From contig JAUPFV010000001.1 in NCBI GenBank assembly GCA_036936605.1, positions 209,915,138 through 209,979,137 of the forward strand: a DNA stretch of 64,000 bases, written 5' to 3'. The position numbers were made by a program, and so were the translations under genes. Under the pieces are notes generated by a model. It saw only the letters and a program-made list of their open reading frames with translations. It was not told the DNA's origin and ran no database searches. This DNA is from Limnanthes douglasii subsp. nivea (lineage: Eukaryota > Streptophyta > Magnoliopsida > Brassicales > Limnanthaceae). Positions within the stretch are counted from its first letter, which is position 1, and each line of letters starts with the position of its first letter. Positions 53,901-64,000 of this stretch are shown piece by piece.

Positions 53901-56157
53901 AGTTAATTGTACTTTCACATCAGCCAATTCTACCGAGAGGTCAGCTACTTTGGAGGCCTGTTCTTCCACCTTAGTTGCTTGGCGATCTTCTGCTCTATCA
54001 GCTGCGAGTTCTGCATAATGAACGTCTCGTTCTTCTTTAGCAACTCATTATTCTGGGCGATCAGTAAGGTGGTGTTCGCCATCGTCTCCAGACAGTGTTT
54101 TCTCCCTGCATCTCTCTCCGCACATGCCTTGTCAAGTTGGCATAGTAGCTCCTTGTTCTCTTTTTGCGCTTTCTCCACTCGCTTCTTAGCAACTCCATAC
54201 ATATTTTTGAACCGAGCCAACTCGATAGTCAGACCTCGCACCGAGCCGAAAAACATAGGCTCCGATTTCCACCTCTCCATTGCCCGGACATCTACCGAGG
54301 ACATATGCCGGTACACCAACGCATGCGAATTATATTGCATCTACACAATATACATCGTTAATGCACTCTCTTTCTCCAACGCATACAAGCCAAATTTATC
54401 TTCATAATTTAAGAATTCAACAACACAACAGTTACCTCGAAAGCCAGCTTCAATTGACGCTGCAAAATTTCACTCATGAGAAGCGTATAATAAAAAAACA
54501 AAATCAGAACCATGTCGTACCTGGTCAATGATCATCTGAGAGGCTGCAGGAATCACCAGCTTCACTGACGGCTCGGGCATCGACTCAGAGTGGTGCGAGG
54601 TTTTCTAAACCTAATCCCCATCCTCTCCTGACCTCTGCGTTTGAAGGCCTTCAGGCATCACAACGTTTACTAAGGAAGCTCCCGATCCAAGGCCGTGCAA
54701 AAAATTCTTCATCCTTTGAGCTACATGCGGTGGAGCCTTTTTTTCGTTCGTCCCACCGTCTGACTCCGGTGCCTTGTCATCAATAACAATGACCTCTGGA
54801 GATTTTCCACAGGTTTTCTCCTTCTCCTTTACCCGATCAACATCCCCAACGTCACTCACCTGAGTCCCCACTGCCCCATCCACCTCATCCTCATCCACCA
54901 AAGTCAGCTTCTGTTGGGAAAATGAAGTGAAATTAATCACCCCTCTCTTTTTTCTCTTTAGCGGACTTACCGCCTCCTCTGAATTTTCTTCTCACGGCCT
55001 CTCCATCTTGCCGCTACCTTCCACCCCGTCGATCACAATGGCAAGCTGTCCCACTTTTCTCTGCATCTCCACCTCTTCACCTTTCTGTGCTCCTTCGAGC
55101 GTAAATGACGACCCACTTGTTTCTCGTGCCTTTCGTCCTGCCGACACCGAAAGACCCAGCCCAGAAAATTCTCTTTCTTTGCATCGCTGCTCAATTAGTG
55201 CTCGGAGCCTCTCCCAATTTGCCTCTTCTTCACTACCACCCATTGTTACTCTCCCGTTCTCTGCCACTGTCAATTTAGGAATGCGCCACAGACCAGCCTT
55301 TAAATACTTTACCGCACGTAAGACTTGTGTCGGCTCGTCTCCCCAAGCAGCGTGCGTTGCGGCAGACAATTTTTCCAAAAGATTCACTCATCCTTTCAGA
55401 CGGCCTTCTTTTCACCATTCATGGTACTTCGCTTCACCTCCACCAACACATAACCTGTTATAGCAAAATCTACAGACCAATCTACATAAAAAAATATTTA
55501 AAAAACCTTACACTTAGACTTCAACGTCTCTCTAACTGAAGATTCAACGTCGCACTCTCATGCTCCCAATTACCAGACATATAAATAAAAATATACTTCC
55601 AAGTCTTACCAGAATTGGGGAGGTCAACTATGTATCTAGCTCCATTTAGCTGCAGATAGAAGAATGACGACCACACCAATTTGGACAACTCCATCCCAGC
55701 TAATACATCAGCCAAGCAGAGAGGCATCCTGGAAATTAAGAGTTCAGAACAATGTTCAACAGCGTCCTCCAACGATTCGTCATTAGCTGGGTGGGGCAAG
55801 TTCCAATAAAACGAAAAAAATCTCTAATCAAGGTGGCAGAGGGAGTTGCAGGCCCCAATCAAATAAGAAAGTATACAGACAGGTTTCCCCCTCTTCAGTT
55901 GTATAAGATTGATCCACTTCCCGAATCTTCCTAATGGTCACGTTGTCAGGAAACCCATACCTACTCCCAAACTCTATTAGGGATTCCGCGGCCAGATACC
56001 CATACTTCAGAGTAATTTTGGCGAAATACTCCTTTAGTACATCAATCTCCTCATACTCCGATTTTACTTCCACTGTTTTCTTCCTTGTTGTTTTCTTTGG
56101 CGTCATGAATAAACCGACTGCAATTACCCAACAATGGTTATCAGAATAGGGTTTCAC
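53830..56157 (-). pseudogene. Antisense ORF of another Tat element, minus strand
   Basis: Pieces in order: 55828-56157 (the start MTPKKTTRKKTVEVKSEYEE lies at about 56105; then GYLAAESLIEFGSRYGFP), 55521-55799 (LCLADVLAGMELSKLVWSSF, then NSGKTWKYIFIYMSGNWE), 54992-55387 (WRIPKLTVAENG, acidic and Gly-rich), 54611-54940 (Glu/Asp-rich), 53945-54340 (coiled coil, KKRVEKAQKENKELLCQLDK). The TWKYIFIYMSGNWE motif matches NWKTQFLFISGAWE of the antisense ORF at 44.8 kb. Breaks between pieces could be introns (usual for these genes) or decay; not resolvable by eye. Base composition is more GC-rich than the surroundings. Confidence 0.7.
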
Positions 56158-56716
56158 CGAATGATACGTGGTCTTACTCTCAATAAACCCAGTATTTGGT
56201 GTAACAAAACATACATTCCCAGAACTCTAAGAGCCCTACAACCATTTAAAAATTTTCCCTAGATTGTCTAACCTAACCTAAAGTGGAAGACCAAATAAAG
56301 ATTGCATACCTGATTTAGTACTTGTTCTCCGATTTGTATTGTCGGTAGCCTCTTCTAACAGTGAGTCACAATGTTGCTAGAGTCGTGACAAGAATTTTAC
56401 CCTCTCCAACTCTTTCTCAAGCATTTTTATAAAAGAATCTTCGCAGAGTAAACTCTCAGACTTTATTTATAAAAAAAAATCCCTCTCAATACCTAAAAAA
56501 CAGTTCACTTACCCAACCGTCACCATAATGATGACACATGCGGAATCATGCATCAAGAATCAAACGCCTAACACTCTTTTCTACAGTAACTTATCAGAAA
56601 ATCAAACCAAATTGACACACGCAATCAAATCAAAGAGTGACACATCATTCACGCCCTTTTCTTTTTTATTCCAATCAGTAATTATTTCAAACTTACTCAT
56701 TGGACTAGGGGGAACC
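56158..56716. other. Upstream region of the antisense ORF and PPT-like tract
   Basis: No gene. Ends in ACTAGGGGGAACCC on +, a purine-rich tract directly before TG at 56718, as expected for the PPT of a + oriented element. Confidence 0.45.
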
Positions 56717-56717
56717 C

Positions 56718-57537
56718 TGATAAGGGAGTAGATACCTACAATCAATATCAAGCATAAACGTAGAGGCAAAGTAAAATTAAGCAGAGTAGAACAAAGTAGA
56801 GCGGAGTAGAGCAGAGCAAAACCGAGGAGGGTATAACATAGCTGAACAAAAGAAAACAAAAAGACTAGAAGAGCAGACAAAACTTACGATCCAAGCAAGA
56901 AAGATGCAAGACTGGGCGCACTTGATCTAAGTCGAGCAGAGCATGATTAGAAATACGCACGCTCGACCAAATCAAATACATCAAAAGAAAGATATTAAGG
57001 CTAAAGTCGCGCTCAATGCTAAGTCGAACAGAGCACGGTTGAAAGTAGGCATGCCCGACACAAGTCGATGCGAAATTTGGTACGCCCAAGCAAAAGCATC
57101 ACTCGATCAAGGACGACGTAGCATCAAGGCTGGCCGATCAGACAAGACAACTCCAACGCCGATCGAGCAAGATAATAAAATGCTCTGCTCGGGTAGTTAT
57201 AAAACTAACCGTTTACGTCAACGACTATTAATAAATTCAGCATAGTGTACTGTATTAAAGACCACTAATTAAGGATAGATAATCAATAATAAAATATTGA
57301 GGGATCAGTAATCAAGGAGAAAATATAAAAATCAACTCAATGATGGTCTCAGCCCATTAAATATCTGTAATTAATAAAGGAGTTACGGTCAAGAGTAGTA
57401 TATATAAGGGATAAAAGATGTTGTAAGGTTATGTTATGCCTTGCTGGGCTTTGCTCTGCTTTACTCCACTCTACTTAATTCTATTATGCCTCTACGTTTA
57501 TGCTTGATATTGATTGTGGGTACCTACTCCCTTATCA
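56718..57537 (+). repeat. LTR-like block with long inverted ends
   Basis: Starts TGATAAGGGAGTAG and ends CTACTCCCTTATCA. The first about 120 bases and the last about 115 are inverted copies, with a CAATCAATATCAAGCATAAA core. A + strand TATATATAAGGGATAAAAG (about 57398-57416) could be its TATA box. It has the PPT-like tract before it and gypsy gag-like sequence soon after it. Alternative: a non-autonomous foldback DNA element of the same limits; no target duplication was found to decide. Confidence 0.55.
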
Positions 57538-57769
57538 GAGGGTCACCAAAAAAAACATTAAGACGAGGGTTATTACAAAGATGATTAGACGAGGAAATTG
57601 TATTTATTATAAATAAAGGCTTAAGTCTATATTTGTAGTTTACACATTGAATATACAAAAACACTACTAGTTAGTGGGAGTAACAAGAAAAAAATTCAAC
57701 AATCAGATCTGGCAAAAATTGCGCGCGTAGCACTTGATCAGGAGCAGATACATTTGGTAGTTACCATGA

Positions 57770-59170
57770 CATAGATTAATCCACCAACTATAGGAACAGT
57801 TGGTGTGCCCGGTTACTTTACACCAGTTCAAGGAGAAAACCTTCTCAATCAAGGTTTGCAAGCTACTCTTTCTAGTACTCGGATATAAGAATTGTGAATT
57901 GAGGAATAAAACGATAGCAAGCTAGAACCAATCATTTATAAGTTGAAAATTATTAAGAAGCTAAGTAGAGAATGGAAAAGCTGACGAATGCGTTAAGAAA
58001 ATTATTGGATAAAATTCTATTGAAAATATGGAAAAAATAAGTCGAATGTAAGGGATAGTATATCAAGTCATACAGAAAAAATTTGACGTTTGTATTTGAA
58101 AAAACAGAAGATTTTGTCCAGATTGATAAAACAACAATATGTTGTTAAAGAAAAAAAGTGGAAAGAAATGGAATATAATGAAGAGAGCGAAGAATGACAA
58201 AATACATACTTCAAGAGTCTCCATTTGTTAAAAAATTCATAAAGGAATAATTATGAGCAAGTTTGATCATTTTAAGATAAAGACCTATGATGGCTCAGGA
58301 TATCCTAAGCATCATCTAGAGAAATTTAGACTATGATGATGGGGTTCAATCTGGATGTTGTATTCCTGTGGAGAGCTATATCTATTACATTCAAGGGAAA
58401 CACTTTAGATTGGTTTAAGAGTTTATCCTAGGGGTCCATTCGAGATTTTGAAGGTTTAGGTTAGCAATTTAGAAATCACTTTATAATACAACATATAAGA
58501 AATACAGTAATTCTATCATAAACATGTATCAGAAAAATGGAGAAACTTTGAAGAGCTATGTCTAGAGGTTTGTTCGCGAGATGAATATTCTGGTAACTTG
58601 CAAAGAAGCTGTTGGAGTAGCTGCTTTTAAAAGAGGATTGAACACAAAAGAAAAATTATATGGAGATCTTGTTAGGTTCCCTGTAGATAGTTTGGAGGAT
58701 GTTTTCGTAAAATCGGATTAATTTATTAGGCTTGAGGATTCTAAGAGGGAGGCTTCTTTTAGTTCAAATTTTCAAGAATCTAAAGTAGTAGTACCCGATC
58801 TAAGAAAATTTAATGAATTCAAGCGTGATAAAGGGATGAAACCGGTCAATAGACCAAATGTTTTATTCAATAATAATCATGGTTACGCTACCATTGATTA
58901 CTGGAAATTACTAGACGAGATACAAAAACTAATCTACAGTGGTGATATGGTATAGTTCGTTAAAGGAAAATAAGGGGAAAGACTTGAAGAAAGAAACAAA
59001 GAAGAATTCAAAGAGGAAGAAGGAGAAAAATAAGAGAGAACAAAGGAAACCAGCAACACATGTTCACTATCTCTGGTTGATACACAGTGTATGAGGCTAT
59101 CTCGATTAGTTAAAAATGAGCTAACATTTGTGGCGCAAAGATCATACGAGTTATATTGGATTCTCAGTTG
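57770..59170 (+). pseudogene. Gag remnant, first copy
   Basis: Readable pieces: FDHFKIKTYDGSGYPKHHLE (58260), then after a frameshift RFVREMNILVTCKEAVGVAA and AFKRGLNTKEKLYGDLVRFP (58570-58690), ending with a Lys/Glu-rich region. In-frame stops at the SYV/RFV, KSD/FIR and DMV/FVK positions are shared with the second copy at 61.85-62.3 kb. Confidence 0.75.
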
Positions 59171-59425
59171 GTAATAAGTAAATAAAATGAGATATATGAA
59201 GCTAAGAAAGAAAGTATACGAGGGTATATAGAAATGTTAGAATAATAGGAAAACAAGTTTGAAAAAATACAATAGGAGCGGGTACCACGTGTGAATAATT
59301 CAATAGCATAATTTTGGAAAAAGAAGCATTATAAGGAGATAATACATTAGTTATATTCCAAGAAATTATGTTGAAAGAAAACAAAGAACAAGAAATCGAG
59401 GTCTTAACAATAGAGATAGTTAAAT

Positions 59426-59605
59426 ATTAGATCGATATTTACTTTGTAATATACACCCAAAAATGTGTAATTTTGAGAGTAATTTGTATAATAAGAAGTA
59501 AATCGCTTACCATGTAGGTTCAATGGTGCACTATCATTACTATTAAAAACAATGTACAATTTCTTAGATAGGGCGGACAATTATTATTTTTTATATAATA
59601 AATGT
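59426..59605 (+). repeat. 175-bp direct repeat, copy 1
   Basis: Begins AGTTAAATATTAGATCGATA and contains TACACCCAAAAATGTGTAAT, CCATGTAGGTTCAATGGTGC. A shortened copy with a 92-bp deletion follows at 59773-59860. Confidence 0.75.
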
Positions 59606-60229
59606 GCAAAAAACATTGCAAATGCTATGCAACCCGTATGCATTTGCAGTACTATTCTCTAATTAAAAAATATAGTCAATTCCATAATAAAAACTTTTTA
59701 TTAAATCAATATCAGCGACTCCAAAATTATTAATGATAAGGACATGATTTATCTTGATCCGTGTACCAAAATAGTTAAATATTGGACCGGTGTTGACTTT
59801 CTAATACACCCAAAAAATGTGTAATTATTAGAAAGGATGAAGAATTATTACTTTCTTAATATTTTTGGTAGTTTCTCTCTCTATAATCATTTTTACTCAT
59901 CTCTTTAACATCTACGTGACTCTTCTTGGAACATTTTAGAATTTTTTTCACCACAGTCGACATGAGGCTTCGATGGATAATCAAGCAACAACTCAAATGG
60001 AAGTAGTCGAGGTTGCACCAAAGTAAGAAAATACGATATGATAACAAAACCTTTTAATGATTTTGATGTGGACTCATAGTATTTAGACCACAATCTCAAC
60101 CGAATGAGTGTTATGGTAATTGATGATCCTAAAATTGAGAGGAAGGTCAAACGTTTGTGTAAGTTGTGAGTTTAGCGACTCATTTGGAAGGAAGAATGTC
60201 CATCCATCTTTACACGGATCCATTACCTC

Positions 60230-60530
60230 TATCCATTTTGACGATGATGATTTAAAGGAGGTCATCGAACCTCATGAGGATGTTGTGGTTATTGCAGCAA
60301 CCGTTGAACGAACTGAAATCTGAAAGATTCCTAATCGATACGAGCAGTTTGACAAACATCATATTTATATCTACATAAAACAATAGAAAACTCTCATATA
60401 ATTCTCTTACCAATAAAGGAATAATGAGATTCACTAGCGTCAGTGTCAATGTCATCAAAGAGTTTTAGGATGGTAAAACTGAATTTCATAGTGGTATATG
60501 GTCCAACATCATATAATGTAATTTTTTAGC
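60230..60530 (+). pseudogene. Protease region remnant, first copy
   Basis: HFDDDDLKEVIEPHEDVVVI (60230-60290), then the active-site region in degraded form (NRYEQFDKHHIY frame; a DTSSLTN reading in another frame). Matches FYEDDLRDIAGPHEDVVVIR of the Tat element at 50.8 kb. Confidence 0.75.
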
Positions 60531-61099
60531 AAGTCTTGGTTGTAAAGAATGTAAAGAGTTGAATTTATTTTGCATCAATGTTTGAAGTATGTTGTTGGAA
60601 TCCAAGTGAGAGTTATCTAGAGTAACCATACAGTGGAAAGAGAGTGGTACACTAATGTTTTAGCTTCGAAGAAAATCAAAATTGTTGAAATAAAGCAAGA
60701 ATAACAATTAGCGGGCTCTAAGTTAGGTTCAGAGAATTTAGATAATCAAAGGGAGACTCATAGTTCAATAATATATGATAAGGATGTTAAAATATATACA
60801 TTCCCTAACGAAAAATGTTTAAACATCAATATCCACTTATAACATGTTGTAAAAGAACAACTAATGTTTTTTTATCAAAATAATTTCTTATATATGCCTA
60901 TTGTACCGATGATGTAACAGGAGTACATACGAGTGTATGCAAAATAATTAAAAAATAAAGAGCATTCTCGGTGGAGAAATATAAAGTGATTGTGGTGGTA
61001 GTAGATCGGTTATCAAAAGTAGGCCACATCATAGAATCTCAATATCTGTTGTGGACGACAAACCTAGTGTTTGTGAAAAAAAGAACATAAAATAGAGAT

Positions 61100-61720
61100 T
61101 GTTTATTGATCTTACCAATTTGAAAGGACTTATCTGAAGTATCCATTTACTATTCCTAGAGTTGATCAACTGGTAGACTCAATTTCGGGTAACAAAACTC
61201 CTATCATTTATGGATGAATTGTTTGAGTAAAATTAGGTATAGATGGATCCAAAAAAATGAAAACAATAGTTCATTCATATTTGACTGGAGTTTGTATTGT
61301 TATAAAGAAATGTCATTCGGATTGAGATATAATTGCGCTACTTATCAGTGACTAGTGAAGAAAGTTTTTCCCAACCAAATCAGAATGCATGTTAAAGTCT
61401 ATATTGGCGACATGTTGGTAAAAATACAAGAGACGATGATAATATTTTCTGATCTAAATGATTTGTTTCATAACTTAATGACCTTTAACAAGAAATTGAA
61501 TACAAAAAGTTGTACCTTCAAGATGCGATCCGAAAACTTCTTCGATGATATACTGAGCGAAAAATTAATTGAAGCTGACTGAGTTTAATGCTTTAACTGC
61601 TCTGGATCCTCCAAGATCCATCAAAGCGATACATATTTAAATCGAAGTTTGGATGCTTTAAACAAATTCATATCGAGATAATTTGAAATTTTTTCTTTAT
61701 TTTTTCATGTTATGAGAAAA
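61100..61720 (+). pseudogene. Reverse transcriptase remnant
   Basis: 61150-61210 reads like a RVDQLVDSISGNKTPIIYG segment, and 61355-61582 carries VKVYIGDMLVKIQET, with YIGD in place of YIDD, followed by NKKLNTKSCTFKMRSENFF. Active site lost. It is followed directly by the repeated Gag segment. Confidence 0.75.
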
Positions 61721-61845
61721 TCAAATCTTTTTAATTGGACTCTGGAGTGTGACGAATATTTTGTCAAGATAAAATAACATTTATCCTCTCCATAAATTTT
61801 AACTAAGCTAACTATCGGAGAAACATTATTTGTCTATTCTCTAAG

Positions 61846-62480
61846 GGAGAAACTTTGAAGAGCTACGTCTAGAGGTTTGTTCGCGAGATGAATATTCTGG
61901 TAACTTGCAAAGAAGCTTTTGTAGTAGCTCCTTTTAAAAGAGGATTGGACACAAAATAAAAATTATATGGAGATCTTGTTAGGTTCCCTGTAGATGGTTT
62001 GGAGGATATTTTTGTAAAATCGGATTAATTTATTAGGCTTGAGGATTCTAAGAGGGAGGCTTCTTTTGGTTCAAATTTCAAGAATCTAAAGTAGTAGTAC
62101 CCGATCTAAGAAAATTTAATGAATTCAAGCGTGATGAAGCGATGAAAGGACCGGTCAATAGACCAAATATTTTATACAATAATAATCATGGTTACTCTAC
62201 CATTGATTACTGGAAATTACTAGACGAGATACAAAAACTAATCTACAGTGGTGATATGGTATAGTTCGTTAAAGGAAAATAAGGGGAAATATTTGAAGAA
62301 AGAAACAAAGAAGAATTCAAAGAGGAAGAAGGAGAAAAATAAGAGAGAACAAAGGAAACCAGCAACACATGTTCATTATCTCTGGTTGATACATAGTGTA
62401 TGAGGTTGTCTCGATTAGTTAAAAATGAGCTAACATTTGTGGAGAAAAGATCATACGAGTTATATTGGATTCTCAGTTGG
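61846..62480 (+). pseudogene. Gag remnant, second copy
   Basis: Copy of 58539-59170, with extra damage: TAA in place of the AAA after DTK and a one-base deletion in the NFQESK stretch, so it is slightly more decayed than unit 1. Confidence 0.8.
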
Positions 62481-62732
62481 TAATAAGTAAATAAAATGAG
62501 ATATGTGAAGCTAAGAAAGAAAGTATACGAGGGTATATATAAATGTTAGAATAATAGGAAAACAAGTTTGAAAAAATACAATAGGAGCGGGTACCACATG
62601 TGAATAATTCAATAACAGAATTTTGGAAAAAGAAGCATTATAAGGAGATAATACATTAGTTATATTCCAAGAAATTATGTTGAAAGAAAACAAATAACAC
62701 GAAATCGAGGTCTTAACAATAGAGATAGTTAA

Positions 62733-63262
62733 ATCTTAGATTGATATTTACTTTGTAATATACACCCAAAAATATGTAATTTTGAGAGTAATTTGTATAA
62801 TAAGAAGTAAATCGCTTACCATGTAGGTTCAATGGTGCACTACCATTACTATTAAAGAGAATGTACATTTTCTTAGATAGGGCGAACAATTATTATTTTT
62901 TATATAATAAATGTGCAAAAAACATTGCAAATGCTATGCGACCCGGATGCATTTGCAGTACTATTCTCTAATTAAAAAATATAGTCAATTCCATAATAAA
63001 AACTTTTTACTAAATCAATATTGGCGACTCCAAAATTATTAATGATAAGGACATGATTTATCCTGATCCGTGTACCAAACTAGTTAAATAATGGACCGAT
63101 GTTTACTTTGTAATATACACCCAAAAAATGTGTAATTTTGAGAGCAATTTGTATAGTAAAAAGTAAATCTCTTACCATGTAGGTTCAATGGTACAACACC
63201 ATTACTATAGATGAGAAAGTACATTTTTTAGAAAGGATGAACAATTATTACTTTTTTACTAT
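62733..63262 (+). repeat. Two 175-bp direct repeats, 348 bp apart
   Basis: Copies at 62733-62911 and 63083-63262 with a 170-bp spacer, same arrangement as 59426-59605 and 59773-59860 in unit 1. Could be the LTRs of a tiny TRIM-like element that was present before the 3.3-kb duplication; no clear PBS is seen. Confidence 0.6.
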
Positions 63263-63599
63263 TTTTGGTAGTTTTTGTCTCTATAATCATTTTTTTCTTA
63301 TCTCTTTAACATCTACGTGACTCTTCTTGGAACATTTTAGAATTTTTTCACCACAATCGACATGAGGCTTCGATGGATAATCAATCAATAACTCAAATGG
63401 AAGTAGTCGAGGTTGCACCAAAGTAAGAAAATGCGATGGTGATAACAAAACCTTTTAATGATTTTGATGTGGACTCATAGTATTTAGACCACAATCTCAA
63501 CCGAATGAGTGTTATGGTAATTGATGATCCTAAAATTTAGAGGAAGGTTAAACGTTTGTGCAAGTTGTGAGTTTAGCGACTCATTTGGAAGGAAGAATA

Positions 63600-63800
63600 T
63601 CCATCTATCTTTACACGGATCCATTACCTCTATCCATTTTGACGATGATGATTTAAAGGAGGTCATCGAACCTCATGAGGATGTTGTGGTTATTGCAGCA
63701 ACCGTTGAACGAACGAAGTGAAAGATCCTAATCGATACGAGCAGTTTGACAAACATCATATTTATATCTACATAAAATAATAGAAGACTCTCATAAAAGT
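63600..63800 (+). pseudogene. Protease region remnant, second copy
   Basis: HFDDDDLKEVIEPHEDVVVI again, at 63630-63690; the active-site stretch after it reads LIDTSSLTN in one frame, with Ser for the Gly of DTGSS. Confidence 0.75.
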
Positions 63801-64000
63801 TTCTTACCAACAAAGCAATAATGAGATTCACTAATGTTAGTGTCAATGTCATCACAGAGTTTTAGGATGGTAAAACTGAATTTTATAGTGGTATATGGTC
63901 CAACATCATATAATATAATTTTTAGCAAGTCTTGGTTGTAATGAATGTAAATAGTTGAATCTATTGTTCATAAATATTTGAAGTATGTTTTTGGAAGTCA

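Larger units (their letters stand above)
57700..64000 (+). mobile_element. Decayed gypsy element (+) with internal tandem duplication
   Basis: Gag N-terminal-like residues (TINPPTIGTVGVPGYFTPVQ) near 57770-57830, Gag core 58260-59000, protease region 60230-60400, RT remnant 61100-61720, then a second copy of the Gag-protease part from 61846 to the window end. Numerous stops and frameshifts. The 3' end lies outside the window. Confidence 0.75.
58539..64000 (+). repeat. 3.3-kb tandem duplication (second unit cut by window end)
   Basis: Unit 1 runs from 58539 to about 61845, unit 2 from 61846 to beyond 64000; offset 3307 at the start, 3309 near 62.5 kb and about 3401 near 63.5 kb because unit 1 lacks 92 bases around 59.8 kb. 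Units share the same nonsense codons and frameshifts and differ mostly by single bases. Confidence 0.92.

Noticed and set aside
56602..56880. 92-codon minus frame rich in Leu, Cys and Tyr
   Set aside because: Produced by the repetitive AGAGCAGAGTAGAG stretch within the inverted end of the LTR-like block.
1..64000. CRISPR arrays, bacterial operons, rRNA or tRNA genes
   Set aside because: No regularly spaced identical repeats with unique spacers, no operon-like coding, and no cloverleaf or rRNA sequence was seen; the tandem arrays are minisatellites of plant retroelements.

Overview
This is a plant nuclear window, most likely from a eudicot. It is AT-rich and made almost entirely of nested, mostly decayed LTR retrotransposons (Ty1/copia, and Ty3/gypsy elements of the Tat type that carry an extra antisense ORF). 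No ordinary single-copy protein-coding host gene is supported, and no species assignment is attempted. The one convincing non-transposon locus is a MIR319/159-type hairpin on the minus strand at about 16.51-16.71 kb with a TATA box upstream.

Layout. 0.28-2.83 kb: 3'-truncated, decayed copia element (+). 2.9-14.9 kb: old Tat-type gypsy element; its antisense ORF (+) is split by a much younger insertion, a 28-30 bp minisatellite follows (9.72-10.06 kb), and its pol and gag remains lie on the minus strand (10.2-14.8 kb). 4054-8284: the highlight, a structurally complete non-autonomous copia element (minus strand) with two 207-bp LTRs differing at 3 sites, a 5-bp target duplication, an initiator-Met-type PBS and a PPT. 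Integrase, reverse transcriptase and RNase H are gone. In their place, in one 1166-codon frame with Gag and protease, sit a kinase-like host fragment and most of an intronless ECT-type YTH-domain protein (m6A reader) with the aromatic-cage tryptophans kept. 15.08-15.50 kb: 426-bp foldback MITE with a 10-bp target duplication; its sister copy is at 53.01-53.43 kb. 15.5-23.9 kb: AT-rich intergenic DNA with the MIR319-like hairpin and some low-copy repeats. 24.0-32.45 kb: second decayed Tat element (antisense ORF +, pol -). 34.0-36.5 kb: direct-repeat-flanked short element. 37.69-41.77 kb: 5'-truncated copia element (-) with its 3' LTR. 42.57-53.54 kb: best-preserved Tat element (gag-pol -, antisense ORF +), with a stray piece of a second copy beyond its left LTR and the MITE inside its right LTR. 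53.6-56.1 kb: antisense ORF (-) of another Tat element. 56.72-57.54 kb: LTR-like block with long palindromic ends. 57.7-64.0 kb: decayed gypsy (+) containing a 3.3-kb tandem duplication that runs off the window.

How the parts relate. In three elements (2.9-14.9, 24.0-32.45, 42.7-53.5 kb) the antisense ORF lies between integrase and the 3' LTR on the strand opposite to pol, the arrangement known for Tat/Ogre elements. The YTH-carrying copia element lacks pol, so it would need integrase and reverse transcriptase from a relative, but it could supply a Gag-protease-YTH fusion of its own. The relative ages follow from nesting: decayed Tat first, then the copia-YTH insertion with about 1.4% LTR divergence; the right LTR of the 42.7-53.5 kb element first, then MITE copy 2.
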